From positions 21,340 through 85,339 of the forward strand of contig JARXAE010000006.1 of assembly GCA_029866005.1 (NCBI GenBank): a DNA stretch of 64,000 bases. The letters run 5' to 3'. Below are positions 28,260 to 38,691 of this stretch, in pieces (positions within the stretch are counted from its first letter, which is position 1; each line of letters starts with the position of its first letter). The position numbers and the translations under genes were made by a program. The notes beneath the pieces are model-generated. The model had not been told where the DNA came from. It searched no databases and saw only the letters and a list, made by a program, of their open reading frames with translations. The stretch comes from Fimbriimonas sp. Its GTDB lineage: Bacteria; Armatimonadota; Fimbriimonadia; Fimbriimonadales; Fimbriimonadaceae.

Positions 28260-29876
28260 ATGAAGCTGCGGATGTGGCTTTACGACATCGCGCGGGAGCA
28301 ATGTCCGACGCCGACGTACATGCGGCATCTTTGCAAGCTCTCACTTGACTCTGGTTACAACGCCCTTGGGCTTTATCTTGAGCATCGATTTGCTTACCCC
28401 TCCGTGCCATGGGTGGCGGGCTTAGGAGCGTTAACTCCCGAGCTTGTGAAATCTCTACAAAAGGAATACAAAGAGCTCCAGATTGTGCCGTTTATTAACT
28501 TGCTTGGGCACTTTGAGGGTTTCCTGTACGCCTCAGGCGGAGAGCAGTTTGCGTGTGAGAGGTTCTCAGGGATGTCGGGAGATCCGGTTAATCCAAGATT
28601 CATTTCCCTGTGCGAGTCGATCGTGGATGATGCAATTTCGATCTTTGATTCAGAGCTAATTCATATTGGTGGGGATGAAACAGCGCAACTTGGGCGCGGG
28701 GCTTCCCAGGCTTTTGTGGATGCCCAGGAAGCAGACGGGAAAGCCGTCTTGTATGGCAAACATTTCGCCCCGTTGGCTCAGCGGGTGGTGGATGCCGGCT
28801 GCCTTCCAGGAGTTTGGGGGGATATGTTCTTCGAACACCCCGACGCCTTGGAGATGATGCCAAAGCAGACGATGATCTTCGATTGGCAGTACTTCAAGTC
28901 CCCGGAGTACACCTCCACGCTGTTTCGAGAGAAAGGGTTTCGGACCGTTTTCTGCCCAGCTGTCCACACCTACAACGCTGCCTGGTGCCATTTGCCTCAG
29001 ACCGAGCGAAACGTTACCGAGCACGCCGAAGCCGCCGAGCGACTTGGCGTCGAAGGAGTCTGTGTGACCACCTGGGAACTCGGCCTGATGGGGAACTACA
29101 ACACGATTCTCCCAGTTATCGAAGGCTGCGGAGCAATTCTGAATTCAGCCAGCGCGGAGGTTGGGCGTGGATTTCCGTTGGAAAGTGGCGCTCGGGACGA
29201 CGACATTGCGGTCTACAAGACAGCAGTTCCTTCTGAGGAAGGAGCCGCGAACGGTCAGGCGCTTCTGCGGAGCTACTTGAAACACTCTGAAACTCAGGAA
29301 GAATGGGCCCGGCTAATGGGGGTGGAGTTGCAAGAATGCGGAGATTGGTTCTCATTCGGAGGGATTCGGAGCGGGATTAAGTGCCGGCTCCTCCTCTACT
29401 CAAACCCATTCCTCCTCTGGCTCCGCGATCGCGAGGGTTTGCTCGGACCCGGCGGAGACAAGGCATGGGAAATTGCCGAACGCGCAACGGCATTCGCCCT
29501 TGACTCCGACCAGCGTGGTGTTAGCCAATTCGTGAAGAAGTCAGTTGAATTCGTTCGGCAGGTTGAGAGAGCCGCTAACGCCTATGGTGCCGAGAAGCCA
29601 GGTGAGGCCATGAACCACCTCGCCCCATGCCGTCAAATCTTTGAAGACCTCGAAAAGATCGCCGTCGCGGCGAACATCAACTCTTGCGGCTCGCTAGCAG
29701 ACATTTATAGGTGCCAAAAAGCGCGTCGCCATGTCGAGGAAGTCATCATGCGAATCAAACAGTATGGCGGGGGCTCGCTAGGCTATCTTCCATCTTTCGA
29801 GACGCTCGTTCATCCAAAGTTCGTGCCGCATGATCAGGCTAATTGGTGGCTGATTAACAAGTGGGCTAGCGAGTAG
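28260..29876 (+). CDS. Glycoside hydrolase family 20-like protein (beta-hexosaminidase-type)
   Basis: SELIHIGGDETAQLGRG (GH20 GGDE); TIM-barrel-like order; starts 5 nt after prs. Confidence 0.8.
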   Translation: MKLRMWLYDIAREQCPTPTYMRHLCKLSLDSGYNALGLYLEHRFAYPSVPWVAGLGALTPELVKSLQKEYKELQIVPFINLLGHFEGFLYASGGEQFACERFSGMSGDPVNPRFISLCESIVDDAISIFDSELIHIGGDETAQLGRGASQAFVDAQEADGKAVLYGKHFAPLAQRVVDAGCLPGVWGDMFFEHPDALEMMPKQTMIFDWQYFKSPEYTSTLFREKGFRTVFCPAVHTYNAAWCHLPQTERNVTEHAEAAERLGVEGVCVTTWELGLMGNYNTILPVIEGCGAILNSASAEVGRGFPLESGARDDDIAVYKTAVPSEEGAANGQALLRSYLKHSETQEEWARLMGVELQECGDWFSFGGIRSGIKCRLLLYSNPFLLWLRDREGLLGPGGDKAWEIAERATAFALDSDQRGVSQFVKKSVEFVRQVERAANAYGAEKPGEAMNHLAPCRQIFEDLEKIAVAANINSCGSLADIYRCQKARRHVEEVIMRIKQYGGGSLGYLPSFETLVHPKFVPHDQANWWLINKWASE

Positions 29877-29885
29877 AATCCCGGG

Positions 29886-31550
29886 ATGGGTTTTGATGCG
29901 GGGATTTCTCGAAAGCACTTTCTTTCTGGCTCGTTATTGGCACTAAGTGCGCCATTGGCAACAATTGCTAGCCAAGGCGGAAAGGTCACGATTGAGGATA
30001 TCAAAGCCGCCGAAAAGCTAGCCGGGATCACTCTTACAGAGGAGCAACGCAAAGGGGTCTTAGGCGCATTCTCGCCGGGGCATGACGCTCTCCAGAAATT
30101 GCGCGCAAAGGGTCTCACCAACGATGTTTCGCCCGCCTTCAACTTTGTGCCACAAGGGAAGAAGCCCCGAGCGGGATACAAAACCGACGTACGTGTCACC
30201 CCGCCCAAGAACTTCACAAAGCCCGCGAAAGAAGAAGATATTGCCTTTCTCACTCTCGCAGAGCTTGGTTTTCTCATCAAGTCCAAGCAACTCTCACCCA
30301 TTGAACTGACTGAAATCTATCTCAAGCGGCTCAAAGAGTTTGGGCCAAAGCTGTTTTGTGTGATCACCTTGACGGAGGACCTTGCCCGCTTCCAGGCGAA
30401 GGTCGCCCATGAAGAGATTCACAAAGGGAAGTACCGAGGACCCTTGCACGGAATTCCGTACGGAATTAAGGACCTCTTTGCGGTCAAAGACTACGTCACA
30501 ACATGGGGAGCTGAGCCGTTCCGTGAGCAGTCGCTTTCCTACAACTCAACCGTCTTCGAAAAGCTGACGGCGGCGGGCGCGATTTGCGTTGCGAAGACTT
30601 CAGTTGGCGCCCTGGCCTACGGTGATCGCTGGTTTGGTGGTCTGACGCTCAATCCCTGGAATCCGAAACAAGGCTCGAGCGGGTCTTCGGCAGGCTCTGC
30701 GAGCGGAGTGGCGGCCGGACTGTTTGCGTTCGGCATCGGCACCGAGACGCTGGGATCGATCATCTCGCCCTCCCAAAGATGCCGTGTCACTGGGCTCCGG
30801 CCGACGTTCGGAAGAACCAGCCGCTTTGGGGCGATGGCGCTCTCTTGGACGATGGACAAAGTGGGCCCGCTTTGCCGATGCGCTGAAGACTGCGCACTTA
30901 TCCTGGCTGCGATTCACGGGTCTGATGGCAAGGACCTCATGGCCGTCGACTATCCGTTTACCTATCGTTCTTCGGTCGATTTAAGCAAGCTCAAGATCGG
31001 AGTCATGGCCAGCCAGGGGTTCGATGAGGATGATGTTGCCAAGGAGATTGGACCAGTCGGTCCGCTCCTCCAAGGCTTAGGAGCAAAACTGACAGGCTTG
31101 AAATTCTCTCCTCCCTTAGATGGTTCGGATGAAGTTCTTTCGATTGAAGCCGCTGCTGCCTTTGATGAAATCACCCGAGATGGTCGGGTAGATACGATGA
31201 AAGGCTCCCTCTGGCCGCCAATCTTCCGAGCAGCAGAGCTGCATTCGGGCGTGGACTATATCCAGGCCATGCGTGCCCGCTCGCTCGTCATGAAAAAGTT
31301 TGAAGAAGAACTGGCGGACTTCGATGTCGTCGTGATTCCAGAGAGGGCGGGGGATGTCTTGGTCACGACCAACCTTACAGGCCATCCGCAAGTTTTCATT
31401 CCGATGGGTGTCAACGATCAAGGAAGACCAATCGGGGTCTCGTTGATTGGTCGGCTTTATGGCGAAGGAGTGATTCTCTCGGTAGCAAACATGATTCAGC
31501 GAGCGACTTCGGTTTACCGAACTCGACCTGACTTGTCAAAGCTTTCCTAG
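29886..31550 (+). CDS. Secreted amidase-signature protein
   Basis: RGPLHGIPYGIKDLFAVKDYVTTWGAEPF; WNPKQGSSGSSAGSASGVAAGL; Tat/Sec-like N-terminus SRKHFLSGSLLAL. Confidence 0.92.
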   Translation: MGFDAGISRKHFLSGSLLALSAPLATIASQGGKVTIEDIKAAEKLAGITLTEEQRKGVLGAFSPGHDALQKLRAKGLTNDVSPAFNFVPQGKKPRAGYKTDVRVTPPKNFTKPAKEEDIAFLTLAELGFLIKSKQLSPIELTEIYLKRLKEFGPKLFCVITLTEDLARFQAKVAHEEIHKGKYRGPLHGIPYGIKDLFAVKDYVTTWGAEPFREQSLSYNSTVFEKLTAAGAICVAKTSVGALAYGDRWFGGLTLNPWNPKQGSSGSSAGSASGVAAGLFAFGIGTETLGSIISPSQRCRVTGLRPTFGRTSRFGAMALSWTMDKVGPLCRCAEDCALILAAIHGSDGKDLMAVDYPFTYRSSVDLSKLKIGVMASQGFDEDDVAKEIGPVGPLLQGLGAKLTGLKFSPPLDGSDEVLSIEAAAAFDEITRDGRVDTMKGSLWPPIFRAAELHSGVDYIQAMRARSLVMKKFEEELADFDVVVIPERAGDVLVTTNLTGHPQVFIPMGVNDQGRPIGVSLIGRLYGEGVILSVANMIQRATSVYRTRPDLSKLS

Positions 31551-31560
31551 ATCGATGAGT

Positions 31561-31588
31561 GAGCTCAAGCGGTTGCCGCTTTGAGCTC
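31561..31588. terminator. Stem-loop between convergent amidase and trpA, overlapping the trpA 3' end
   Basis: GAGCTCAAGCGG-TTG-CCGCTTTGAGCTC (one-base bulge). Confidence 0.55.
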
Positions 31589-32350
31589 GCTGATTAATGC
31601 CGAGACTTTCGCTTCGCCTTCCTCGGTGCCCCAGTGCTCGTGGAGACACTTCACCAAGGCGGAGCCGACCACCGCTCCATCTGCCACTGAACAGACCATC
31701 CGAACATGCTCCGGCTTCGAAATCCCGAACCCAACGCAGACCGGTTTAGAAGTTAATGCCCGAACCCGGGCAACAAGGTCTTTCACCTCCGGCGGAACCG
31801 CACTTTCGGCTCCCGTGACTCCGGTTCGAGAAACCGCATACACAAACCCGGTCGAGCGCCGGGCAACTTCTTCGATGCGAGCCGAGGTCGATGTCGGAGC
31901 GCAGAGATAAATGGTTTCCATTCCTGCGGCAGAAGAAGCGGCATCCCATTCGTCCGCCTCATCTGGAATGAGGTCGCTAATGATCGTTCCAGTACAACCT
32001 GCTTCCCTTGATTGCTTTGCATACTCTGCGAGACCCGCGCGAAGCACAGGATTGTAGTAGCCCATCGTAATCAGAGGGATCGAAGCTTTGCACTCAGCAA
32101 TCGCTGCAAGAATCTTGCTGACCGTGGCCCCGTTTTCGAGCGCTCGTTGTGACGAAAACTGAATGGTGGGTCCCTCTCCAAAAGGATCCGAAAAGGGAAT
32201 ACCGATTTCGATCGCATCCGCTCCGGATTCTTCAAGAAGGGCTACAATCCGCGGCAAATCAGCCAATGGCTGGTCTCCAGCCGTGAAGAAACACACGAGC
32301 GCCTTCTCTCCTCGGCTTGCGAGTTCGGAGAACTTATCGGTCAGGGTCAT
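31565..32350 (-). CDS. trpA: Tryptophan synthase alpha chain
   Basis: ALVCFFTAGDQPLADLPRIVALLEESGADAIEIGIPFSDPFGEGPTIQ; VCVGFGISKPEHV. Confidence 0.97.
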   Translation of the reverse strand: MTLTDKFSELASRGEKALVCFFTAGDQPLADLPRIVALLEESGADAIEIGIPFSDPFGEGPTIQFSSQRALENGATVSKILAAIAECKASIPLITMGYYNPVLRAGLAEYAKQSREAGCTGTIISDLIPDEADEWDAASSAAGMETIYLCAPTSTSARIEEVARRSTGFVYAVSRTGVTGAESAVPPEVKDLVARVRALTSKPVCVGFGISKPEHVRMVCSVADGAVVGSALVKCLHEHWGTEEGEAKVSALISELKAATA

Positions 32351-33072
32351 TTCTTGGCCTTGGGAACGAAGGGCTTTCCGGCAAGTGCCTTGAGCTTGTC
32401 AAGATGAACTTGCTTGACCACAGTTTTGACCTTGGCGTCCGACGCACTGACAATTTTCTGGACTTCGGGCTGTCGCTTCCTCATCGCCGTATTGATGTCA
32501 GCCTGGACCTTTTTGTTCAAAGCCTCGGCTTCGGCCTTAGTTTTCGGCTTGGCAGTCTTCTCGTACTTCTTACGAATGACCTCGCCAACTTCGCCCTTGA
32601 TCTTAGCGATCTTTTGGTCCGAGGCAATAATGGTCGTGCGAATCAGGTTGTAATCCTTGTCTGTCAGTCCGATCTTTGTCGCGACGTTCTTATCTAGAAT
32701 CGCTCTAGGTCCTGCCGCTTGAATCGTGATTTCGCGGAGTCGCTTGAGTTGACCATCCGAAATTCCGCCTAAAACTGAGTCCCTCATTTTAACGTACTGA
32801 GCGTATGTGAACTTCTGAAATGCCATGTCTGGCTGTTTCTTTGCTTTCTGATACTCCGCAATTTTGGCGTTATTGGCTGAGTTGAACTTGTCGGCGAACC
32901 CGTTGAGGTTCTTTCGCTGACCCTCCGTAATTCCAAGCTCATCCTGAATCGCCCGATCGCGCATGATCTCAACATTCGCTACCTTCAGGTCGAACTCGTC
33001 TCTAGCAAGTGCGGCGGTGGCGATCGCACAAAGCGAGACTGTCGAGACGAGACGAACCATTTTCACACTCAT
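32347..33072 (-). CDS. Secreted hypothetical protein (alpha-helical, Spy-like repeats)
   Basis: Signal peptide; IQDELGITEGQRKNLNGFADKFN-type helices; overlaps trpA start by 4 bp. Confidence 0.7.
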   Translation of the reverse strand: MSVKMVRLVSTVSLCAIATAALARDEFDLKVANVEIMRDRAIQDELGITEGQRKNLNGFADKFNSANNAKIAEYQKAKKQPDMAFQKFTYAQYVKMRDSVLGGISDGQLKRLREITIQAAGPRAILDKNVATKIGLTDKDYNLIRTTIIASDQKIAKIKGEVGEVIRKKYEKTAKPKTKAEAEALNKKVQADINTAMRKRQPEVQKIVSASDAKVKTVVKQVHLDKLKALAGKPFVPKAKK

Positions 33073-33099
33073 AATTTACCCAGTATGGGTTAAACGTGA

Positions 33100-36000
33100 T
33101 CAGACCGATCCCGGTTCCCCGTGGCTGCGAAGGTCAACCGATTCGCGCCCAAAGAGCTTGCGCAATTCGGCGCAGAGCATGTCACTCGGCTTCACCATCA
33201 TTCCTAAAGGGATCGGAAGGTAATCGCTTTCAGGGAGCATTTGGATGAAGACCTCGTGGTCACCCGGGTGATCTTCAATCAGGCGCCTGAAAACACTCAG
33301 GTCATTTTTGGTTGAACGGGCAATCTTGATGTACAAACCAGCTTGGTCCACCAAGTTTTGGAGATCAATATCGAGTGAGCCCTCTAAGGGTTTGGCTTCA
33401 AACAGGCGTATTTCGCTTGTTTTCTCGCCCTGCCGTTCGTTGACGACGACTTCTCCAGTAATCGTGACGACTTGGTCCTTGGTAAGGGCAGATGCGAACT
33501 TCTCGAGGGTCCCCGCAAAGACGATGCAACGGGCGACGCCGGTGAAGTCCTCAAGGGTCATCGACAGCATCTTGTTTCCGCTCTTGGTCAGGATTGTGCG
33601 GGTGCTCGCGATGACTCCCGCAAGTTTGACTTTGCTCCCTTCTTCGGCTTCCTCAATGCTGGCGCAGGTGTTTGTCGCAGCCTTTTGCAGCACCCGTTCA
33701 AGCCCTCGGAGTGGGTGATCTGACACGTAGATCCCCAGAACTTCCTTTTCGAAGGCGAGTTTCTCGGAGCGTCCGTAAGGGTCTGTGTCCGGAATCACTG
33801 GATAGTTGGTTGCGGTGACATCCTCAGCTTCGCCGAGGAACAGCGAATCTTGACCCGCCGCTTTGGACTTCGCCAGGTTGTCAGCAAAAACCATCGCGCC
33901 ATCGGCGTGCTCGATGAGCTTGGCGCGGTTGGAATCGATGCTGTCAAGCGAGCCGGACTTGATGAGTGAGTCCAAGGCGGTCTTGTTCATCCCGTTAGGA
34001 CGCACGCGCTCACAGAATTCGAAGAGGTGGGAGTAAGGACCGTTTTCGGTGCGATCTTTAATAATGGCCTCAACGATGCCGTCTCCTACGCCCTTGATGG
34101 CGCCCAGACCAAATCGAATCACGGCTCGATTCTTGACCTTTTCGATGCTAAAGTCGGCATCCGACGCATTGACATCCGGGGGTAGCACCGTGATTTTCAT
34201 GCGGCGGCACTCTTCGATGAATGCCGTCACGCGATCTTCTTTTGTTCGGTACACCGCCAGCAGCGCCGCCATGTACTCGACAGGATAGTTCGCCTTTAAA
34301 AACGCAGTTTGGTGCGAAAGAATCGCGTAGCAGACAGCGTGTGCCTTGTTGAACGCGTAGCCCGCAAAGGGAAGCAAAAGCTCCCAGACTTTATTCGCAT
34401 CCTCATCTCGAATCTCGTTCTTTCGGGTGCCTTCAAGGAACTCAACCTGCATCCGCTGCATCTCTTTGAGGTCTTTCTTTCCCATTGCTCGGCGCAGAAT
34501 GTCGGCTTTACCGAGGCTGAATCCGGCGAGGGCTTGAACGAGTTTGAGAACCTGATCCTGATAGACAATGATGCCGTACGTCTCGCGCAGAATCGGTTCC
34601 ATGCGCTCGTCGAGGTAGGTGGGCTTTGCCCGTCCAAACTTGTAGTCGATAAACTTTGGAATCTCGCCCATCGGCCCCGGCCGGTAGAGTGCGACCATAG
34701 CCGCAAGCTCACGCACGGAAGCGGGTTTGAGCTGGGTGACCCACCGGGTCATTCCACCGCCCTCAAGCTGGAACACCCCGGTCGTCTCACCCCGTGCTAG
34801 CATGTCCCATGTCTTCTGGTCTGCCTCGTCGGCGTTGCGAGGATCAACCTCAATGCCCTGGCTCTGCCGAATCAGTGCCACGCATTTGGCAAGAACCGTG
34901 AGGTTCGAGAGGCCGAGGAAGTCCATTTTGAGAAGGCCTATTTTCTCAAGAATTCCCATCTCGTACGCGGTGATCGCCTGGCCGTCGTTGCCCTTATAGA
35001 GGGGAACATAATCGACAAGCGGGTCACGGGAGATGACAATTCCGGCGGCGTGGACGCCGCTGTTCCTAGCCATGCCTTCTACCGATTTTGCGGTGTCGAA
35101 CAGACTCTGAATTCGTGGGTCAGCCTTGATGGTCTCGCGGAACTCCGTGACTTCTTTGTACGCCTTGTCCAGCGTCATTCCTGGAACACCTGGGATCAGC
35201 TTCGTGATCTTGTCGGTCTCTTGATTGGTGTAGCCGAGGACTCGTCCACAGTCTTTGATCGCGGCCTTTGCCGCCATCGTACCGAAGGTGACGATCTGGG
35301 CGACATGGTCTTCGCCAAACCGCTCGGTGACCCACTTGATGATCTCATCCCGCCGTGCATCCTCGAAGTCCATGTCGATATCCGGCATGGAGATTCGCTC
35401 AGGGTTGAGGAATCGCTCAAATGTTAAATCGTAATCGACGGCGTCGACGTCGGTGATTCCGAGAGCGTAGCCAACAAGCGAACCCGCTGCTGATCCCCTC
35501 ACTCCGAAGAAGATGCCCCGATCTCGTGACTCCTGCGCGAATTCCCGGACGAGAAGCATGTAGTCGGCAAAGCCCGTCTGCTCAATGATTCCGAGTTCAA
35601 AGTTTAAACGCTCAAGCTTTGACTCTGGATTTCGGGCACGCTTTAGGAGGCCCTCTTCGCAGAGTTGACGGAGGTAGGAAGTGCTATCGAGGCCGCCAGG
35701 AATATTCGGCTGAGGCATCGGCGCCCGGCTCTTATCAAGCTCGACGTTGCACATCTCCATCACCCGGAGCGTATTTTCGATCGCCTCCGGGTGCTCAGGA
35801 AAGAGAGCGGCCATCTCTTCCTGAGTCTTGATAAAGAACTCATCGGTCTCAAACTTCATTCGGTTCGTGTTCGCAACCAGTTCGCCGGTTTGGACGCAAA
35901 GAAGAACATCATGTGCCTTGGAGTCGCCCTTGCAAAGGTAGTGGGCGTCATTGGTGGCAATGGTCTGGAGCTTTAGCTCGCGAGCGATTTTGCACAGCGG

Positions 36001-36567
36001 CTCGAAGATGTCATGCTGCTCTTTGAGGCCATGGTCTTGAAGCTCGATGAAGAAGTTCTCTTGCCCAAACATTTCGGCGTACATTCCCGCGATGTACTGG
36101 GCTTGGTCATATTCGCCTTTCATCAGAGCCTGACATACTTCGGAACCCAAACAAGCTGAGGTGGCAATAACGCCCTTGCTGTGTGCCCGGAGCACGTCAT
36201 GATCCACTCGAGGCTTGCCATAAAACCCTTTAAGGGCCGCAATCGAAGACAGCTTACAGAGGTTTCGGTAGCCCTCCAAATCCTTCGCTAAGAGCAGTAA
36301 GTGGAAGTTCTCGCGATCGGCGCGGCCGTCCTTCTTATCCATCCCGCGCGGGGCGACGTAGGCTTCGACGCCAAGGATCGGCTTGATCCCCTTCTTCTTA
36401 GCCTCCATGTAAAACTCCATCACCCCAAACATGACTCCATGGTCGGAGATCGCCATGCCAGGCATGCCAAGTTCCACTGCACGGTTGATCAGATCCGGAA
36501 TGCGGTTGGCGCCATCGAGCAACGAATACTCGGTGTGGTTATGGAGGTGGACGAAGTTTTGGGGCAT
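33100..36567 (-). CDS. dnaE: DNA polymerase III subunit alpha
   Basis: PHP motif HLHNHTEYSLLDG; FFGVRGSAAGSLVGYALGITDVD; PERISMPDIDMDFED; FNKAHAVCYAILSHQTAFLKANYP. Confidence 0.98.
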   Translation of the reverse strand: MPQNFVHLHNHTEYSLLDGANRIPDLINRAVELGMPGMAISDHGVMFGVMEFYMEAKKKGIKPILGVEAYVAPRGMDKKDGRADRENFHLLLLAKDLEGYRNLCKLSSIAALKGFYGKPRVDHDVLRAHSKGVIATSACLGSEVCQALMKGEYDQAQYIAGMYAEMFGQENFFIELQDHGLKEQHDIFEPLCKIARELKLQTIATNDAHYLCKGDSKAHDVLLCVQTGELVANTNRMKFETDEFFIKTQEEMAALFPEHPEAIENTLRVMEMCNVELDKSRAPMPQPNIPGGLDSTSYLRQLCEEGLLKRARNPESKLERLNFELGIIEQTGFADYMLLVREFAQESRDRGIFFGVRGSAAGSLVGYALGITDVDAVDYDLTFERFLNPERISMPDIDMDFEDARRDEIIKWVTERFGEDHVAQIVTFGTMAAKAAIKDCGRVLGYTNQETDKITKLIPGVPGMTLDKAYKEVTEFRETIKADPRIQSLFDTAKSVEGMARNSGVHAAGIVISRDPLVDYVPLYKGNDGQAITAYEMGILEKIGLLKMDFLGLSNLTVLAKCVALIRQSQGIEVDPRNADEADQKTWDMLARGETTGVFQLEGGGMTRWVTQLKPASVRELAAMVALYRPGPMGEIPKFIDYKFGRAKPTYLDERMEPILRETYGIIVYQDQVLKLVQALAGFSLGKADILRRAMGKKDLKEMQRMQVEFLEGTRKNEIRDEDANKVWELLLPFAGYAFNKAHAVCYAILSHQTAFLKANYPVEYMAALLAVYRTKEDRVTAFIEECRRMKITVLPPDVNASDADFSIEKVKNRAVIRFGLGAIKGVGDGIVEAIIKDRTENGPYSHLFEFCERVRPNGMNKTALDSLIKSGSLDSIDSNRAKLIEHADGAMVFADNLAKSKAAGQDSLFLGEAEDVTATNYPVIPDTDPYGRSEKLAFEKEVLGIYVSDHPLRGLERVLQKAATNTCASIEEAEEGSKVKLAGVIASTRTILTKSGNKMLSMTLEDFTGVARCIVFAGTLEKFASALTKDQVVTITGEVVVNERQGEKTSEIRLFEAKPLEGSLDIDLQNLVDQAGLYIKIARSTKNDLSVFRRLIEDHPGDHEVFIQMLPESDYLPIPLGMMVKPSDMLCAELRKLFGRESVDLRSHGEPGSV

Positions 36568-36644
36568 TCGGGCTTAGTTAAGGACGACTGGCGGTGCTCG
36601 ATTGTGGCTGGTTTTTGGAGGTGTTTCGCGCTAGGTTCGGGTGT

Positions 36645-37916
36645 TCAGACCTCTAGCTTTTTGCCCCTTGTCTCAGGCGCGAAGCTCAACCCTACCAATC
36701 CAATCACATAGATCATCGCAACCAGTCCGATGGTTGGTCCTACCCCCTCAGCCTTGGCGTTTGCCCCAATCCAAACTTGTAACGGAGCGATCAATATCCT
36801 TGCGCTATTGTAAGCGATTCCACTTCCCGTCGCCCGGAACTGGGTGCTGAACAGCTCGGGGAAATAAAGACCGAATCCGGCGGTCACCCCGAGAGCAAAG
36901 AAGCTGGTGAGAGGTGGGAGGATGAAGAGGAGCGGAAGAGACACCGCTTGAGTGGCAGTGAGATACAACATCAGACCGCTGGCGATAAAGAAGCCCGCGA
37001 ATAATGGTCGCCTGCCGTAGCGGTCAGTGAGAGGCGGGAAGACGAGCACTCCGGCGAGCGTGCCGAGGTGAAGCACAATCATTGTGAGATTCTTGTAGTA
37101 GGCGACCGTCGCATCTGTTGCCCCAGGGAGCGCGTCTTTGACAAGATTTGGAAGCCAGAAGGGAAGGATTCCACCGCCCGCGATTCCAACGACTCCGATA
37201 AGGACCGCGGCGAGGAGTCGGAGATTATAGGGCCGGGTGGTTAGGAGTTGGATCAGGGGAGCAAGGAAGCCAGTAGTTCCTTCCTTGGGTTCCTTTGCAG
37301 AAGGCAGCTGAGCGACTTGTTCGGATGAAGGAGCTGAGCCCTCCAATCGAAACCGCGCCACAAAACACAGAACCGCTGGCAAAATCCCTGCGACATAAAC
37401 CCATCTCCAATTGGCGAAACCAGCACCAATCGAAACAAAAACCCCAATGATTGAGCCAAATGCAGCGGCCGTTTGCAAGAACGCCGCCGCGCGGGCGCGG
37501 AATTGATTCGGCACCGTCTCGGCGATCAGCGCTGCCCCAGCCGCCCACTCGCCTCCGATGCCAAGACCCGTCAGGAATCGAGCACCAAGAACCTGCGAGG
37601 GAGTCTGACAGAGTGAAGTCAGTCCGGTAAACAGACAGTAAATGAAAACGGTCAGCAGTAGCGTCCGACCGCGACCCCAGCGGTCGGCGATGATGCCAAA
37701 GATGAGCCCACCGAGGGCCCACCCAATAATCATCCCACCATGGATGCGACCTTCCCACTCGGTGCCGATGCGGGCATACTCTGCTGCTCCTAGCATCTCC
37801 TTCATCATCGCCTGTTTGGTGAGACCGAAGAAGGATGCTTCCATGACATCAAACACCCAGCCGAGCCAGGCGATGATGAGAACGAACCGTTGGTGCTTGG
37901 TGAGCTCCCTAAACAT
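36645..37916 (-). CDS. MFS transporter (sugar/aromatic acid type)
   Basis: GWALGGLIFGIIADRWGRGRTLLLTVFIY; GARFLTGLGIGGEWAAGAALIAE; PPLTDRYGRRPLF. Confidence 0.93.
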   Translation of the reverse strand: MFRELTKHQRFVLIIAWLGWVFDVMEASFFGLTKQAMMKEMLGAAEYARIGTEWEGRIHGGMIIGWALGGLIFGIIADRWGRGRTLLLTVFIYCLFTGLTSLCQTPSQVLGARFLTGLGIGGEWAAGAALIAETVPNQFRARAAAFLQTAAAFGSIIGVFVSIGAGFANWRWVYVAGILPAVLCFVARFRLEGSAPSSEQVAQLPSAKEPKEGTTGFLAPLIQLLTTRPYNLRLLAAVLIGVVGIAGGGILPFWLPNLVKDALPGATDATVAYYKNLTMIVLHLGTLAGVLVFPPLTDRYGRRPLFAGFFIASGLMLYLTATQAVSLPLLFILPPLTSFFALGVTAGFGLYFPELFSTQFRATGSGIAYNSARILIAPLQVWIGANAKAEGVGPTIGLVAMIYVIGLVGLSFAPETRGKKLEV

Positions 37917-37921
37917 GGGTA

Positions 37922-38671
37922 TCAGGCATCGAGTCCGACCATCTTACGCAATTTATCCAGATCTTGCTTGCCCATCAGTCGGCATTCACCGGGCGAGAGG
38001 CCTTTGAGAACGAAAGGGCCGATGCGGATTCGCGTGAGTTTGACAACATCGTGACCGATTGCCTCGCACATCAGGCGAACCTGTCGCTTGCGCCCTTCCT
38101 TAATCGTCATACGGAACGAGGTGGTCTCTTTTCGATCATCAACGAACCCGAATTCGACATGAGCCGGCTGAGTCTTGCCGCCCTCAATAAAGATTCCCTT
38201 TCGGAGCTTATCGATGTCTTTCTCCTGGGGATACCCTTTTACGACCACCTGATACTCTTTTTCGAGTCCGTACCGAGGGTGTGTGACACGCAGCGCAAGT
38301 TCACCGTCGTTGGTGACGATCAGCAGACCGTCGGTGTCCTTGTCAAGCCTTCCGACGGGCTTGAGCTGAACCCCGTAGTCTGGTAAATATCGTTTGATCG
38401 TCGGGCGATTCTGCGGGTCAAAAAGTGTCGTAACGACGCCGACCGGCTTGTGAAAGAGCAAGGTGTACAGTTTGGCTTCCTTGATGGTGATTCCATCAAC
38501 TTTCACCACGTCGTCAGGGCCGACCTTTCGTCCGAGTTCGACAACGACTTCGTTGTTCACTTCAACTCTGGCTTCCGAAATCAGCTTCTCGGCGGCTCTG
38601 CGAGAGCAGAGTCCCGAGTGGGCGATGCGCACATGCAGTCGTTCAAGTTCAGGCGCTTCGCGTTTGGGCAT
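37922..38671 (-). CDS. Ribosomal large-subunit pseudouridine synthase, RluB/RsuA family
   Basis: S4 domain RLHVRIAHSGLCSRRAAEKLI; KPVGVVTT; LKPVGRLDKDTDGLLIVTNDG. Confidence 0.93.
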   Translation of the reverse strand: MPKREAPELERLHVRIAHSGLCSRRAAEKLISEARVEVNNEVVVELGRKVGPDDVVKVDGITIKEAKLYTLLFHKPVGVVTTLFDPQNRPTIKRYLPDYGVQLKPVGRLDKDTDGLLIVTNDGELALRVTHPRYGLEKEYQVVVKGYPQEKDIDKLRKGIFIEGGKTQPAHVEFGFVDDRKETTSFRMTIKEGRKRQVRLMCEAIGHDVVKLTRIRIGPFVLKGLSPGECRLMGKQDLDKLRKMVGLDA

Positions 38672-38691
38672 TCCCGACAGTTTACTTGGGA

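Noticed and set aside
34309-34800. 163-aa plus-strand ORF opposite dnaE
   Set aside because: Antisense shadow ORF within dnaE; no supporting motif or ribosome-binding context.
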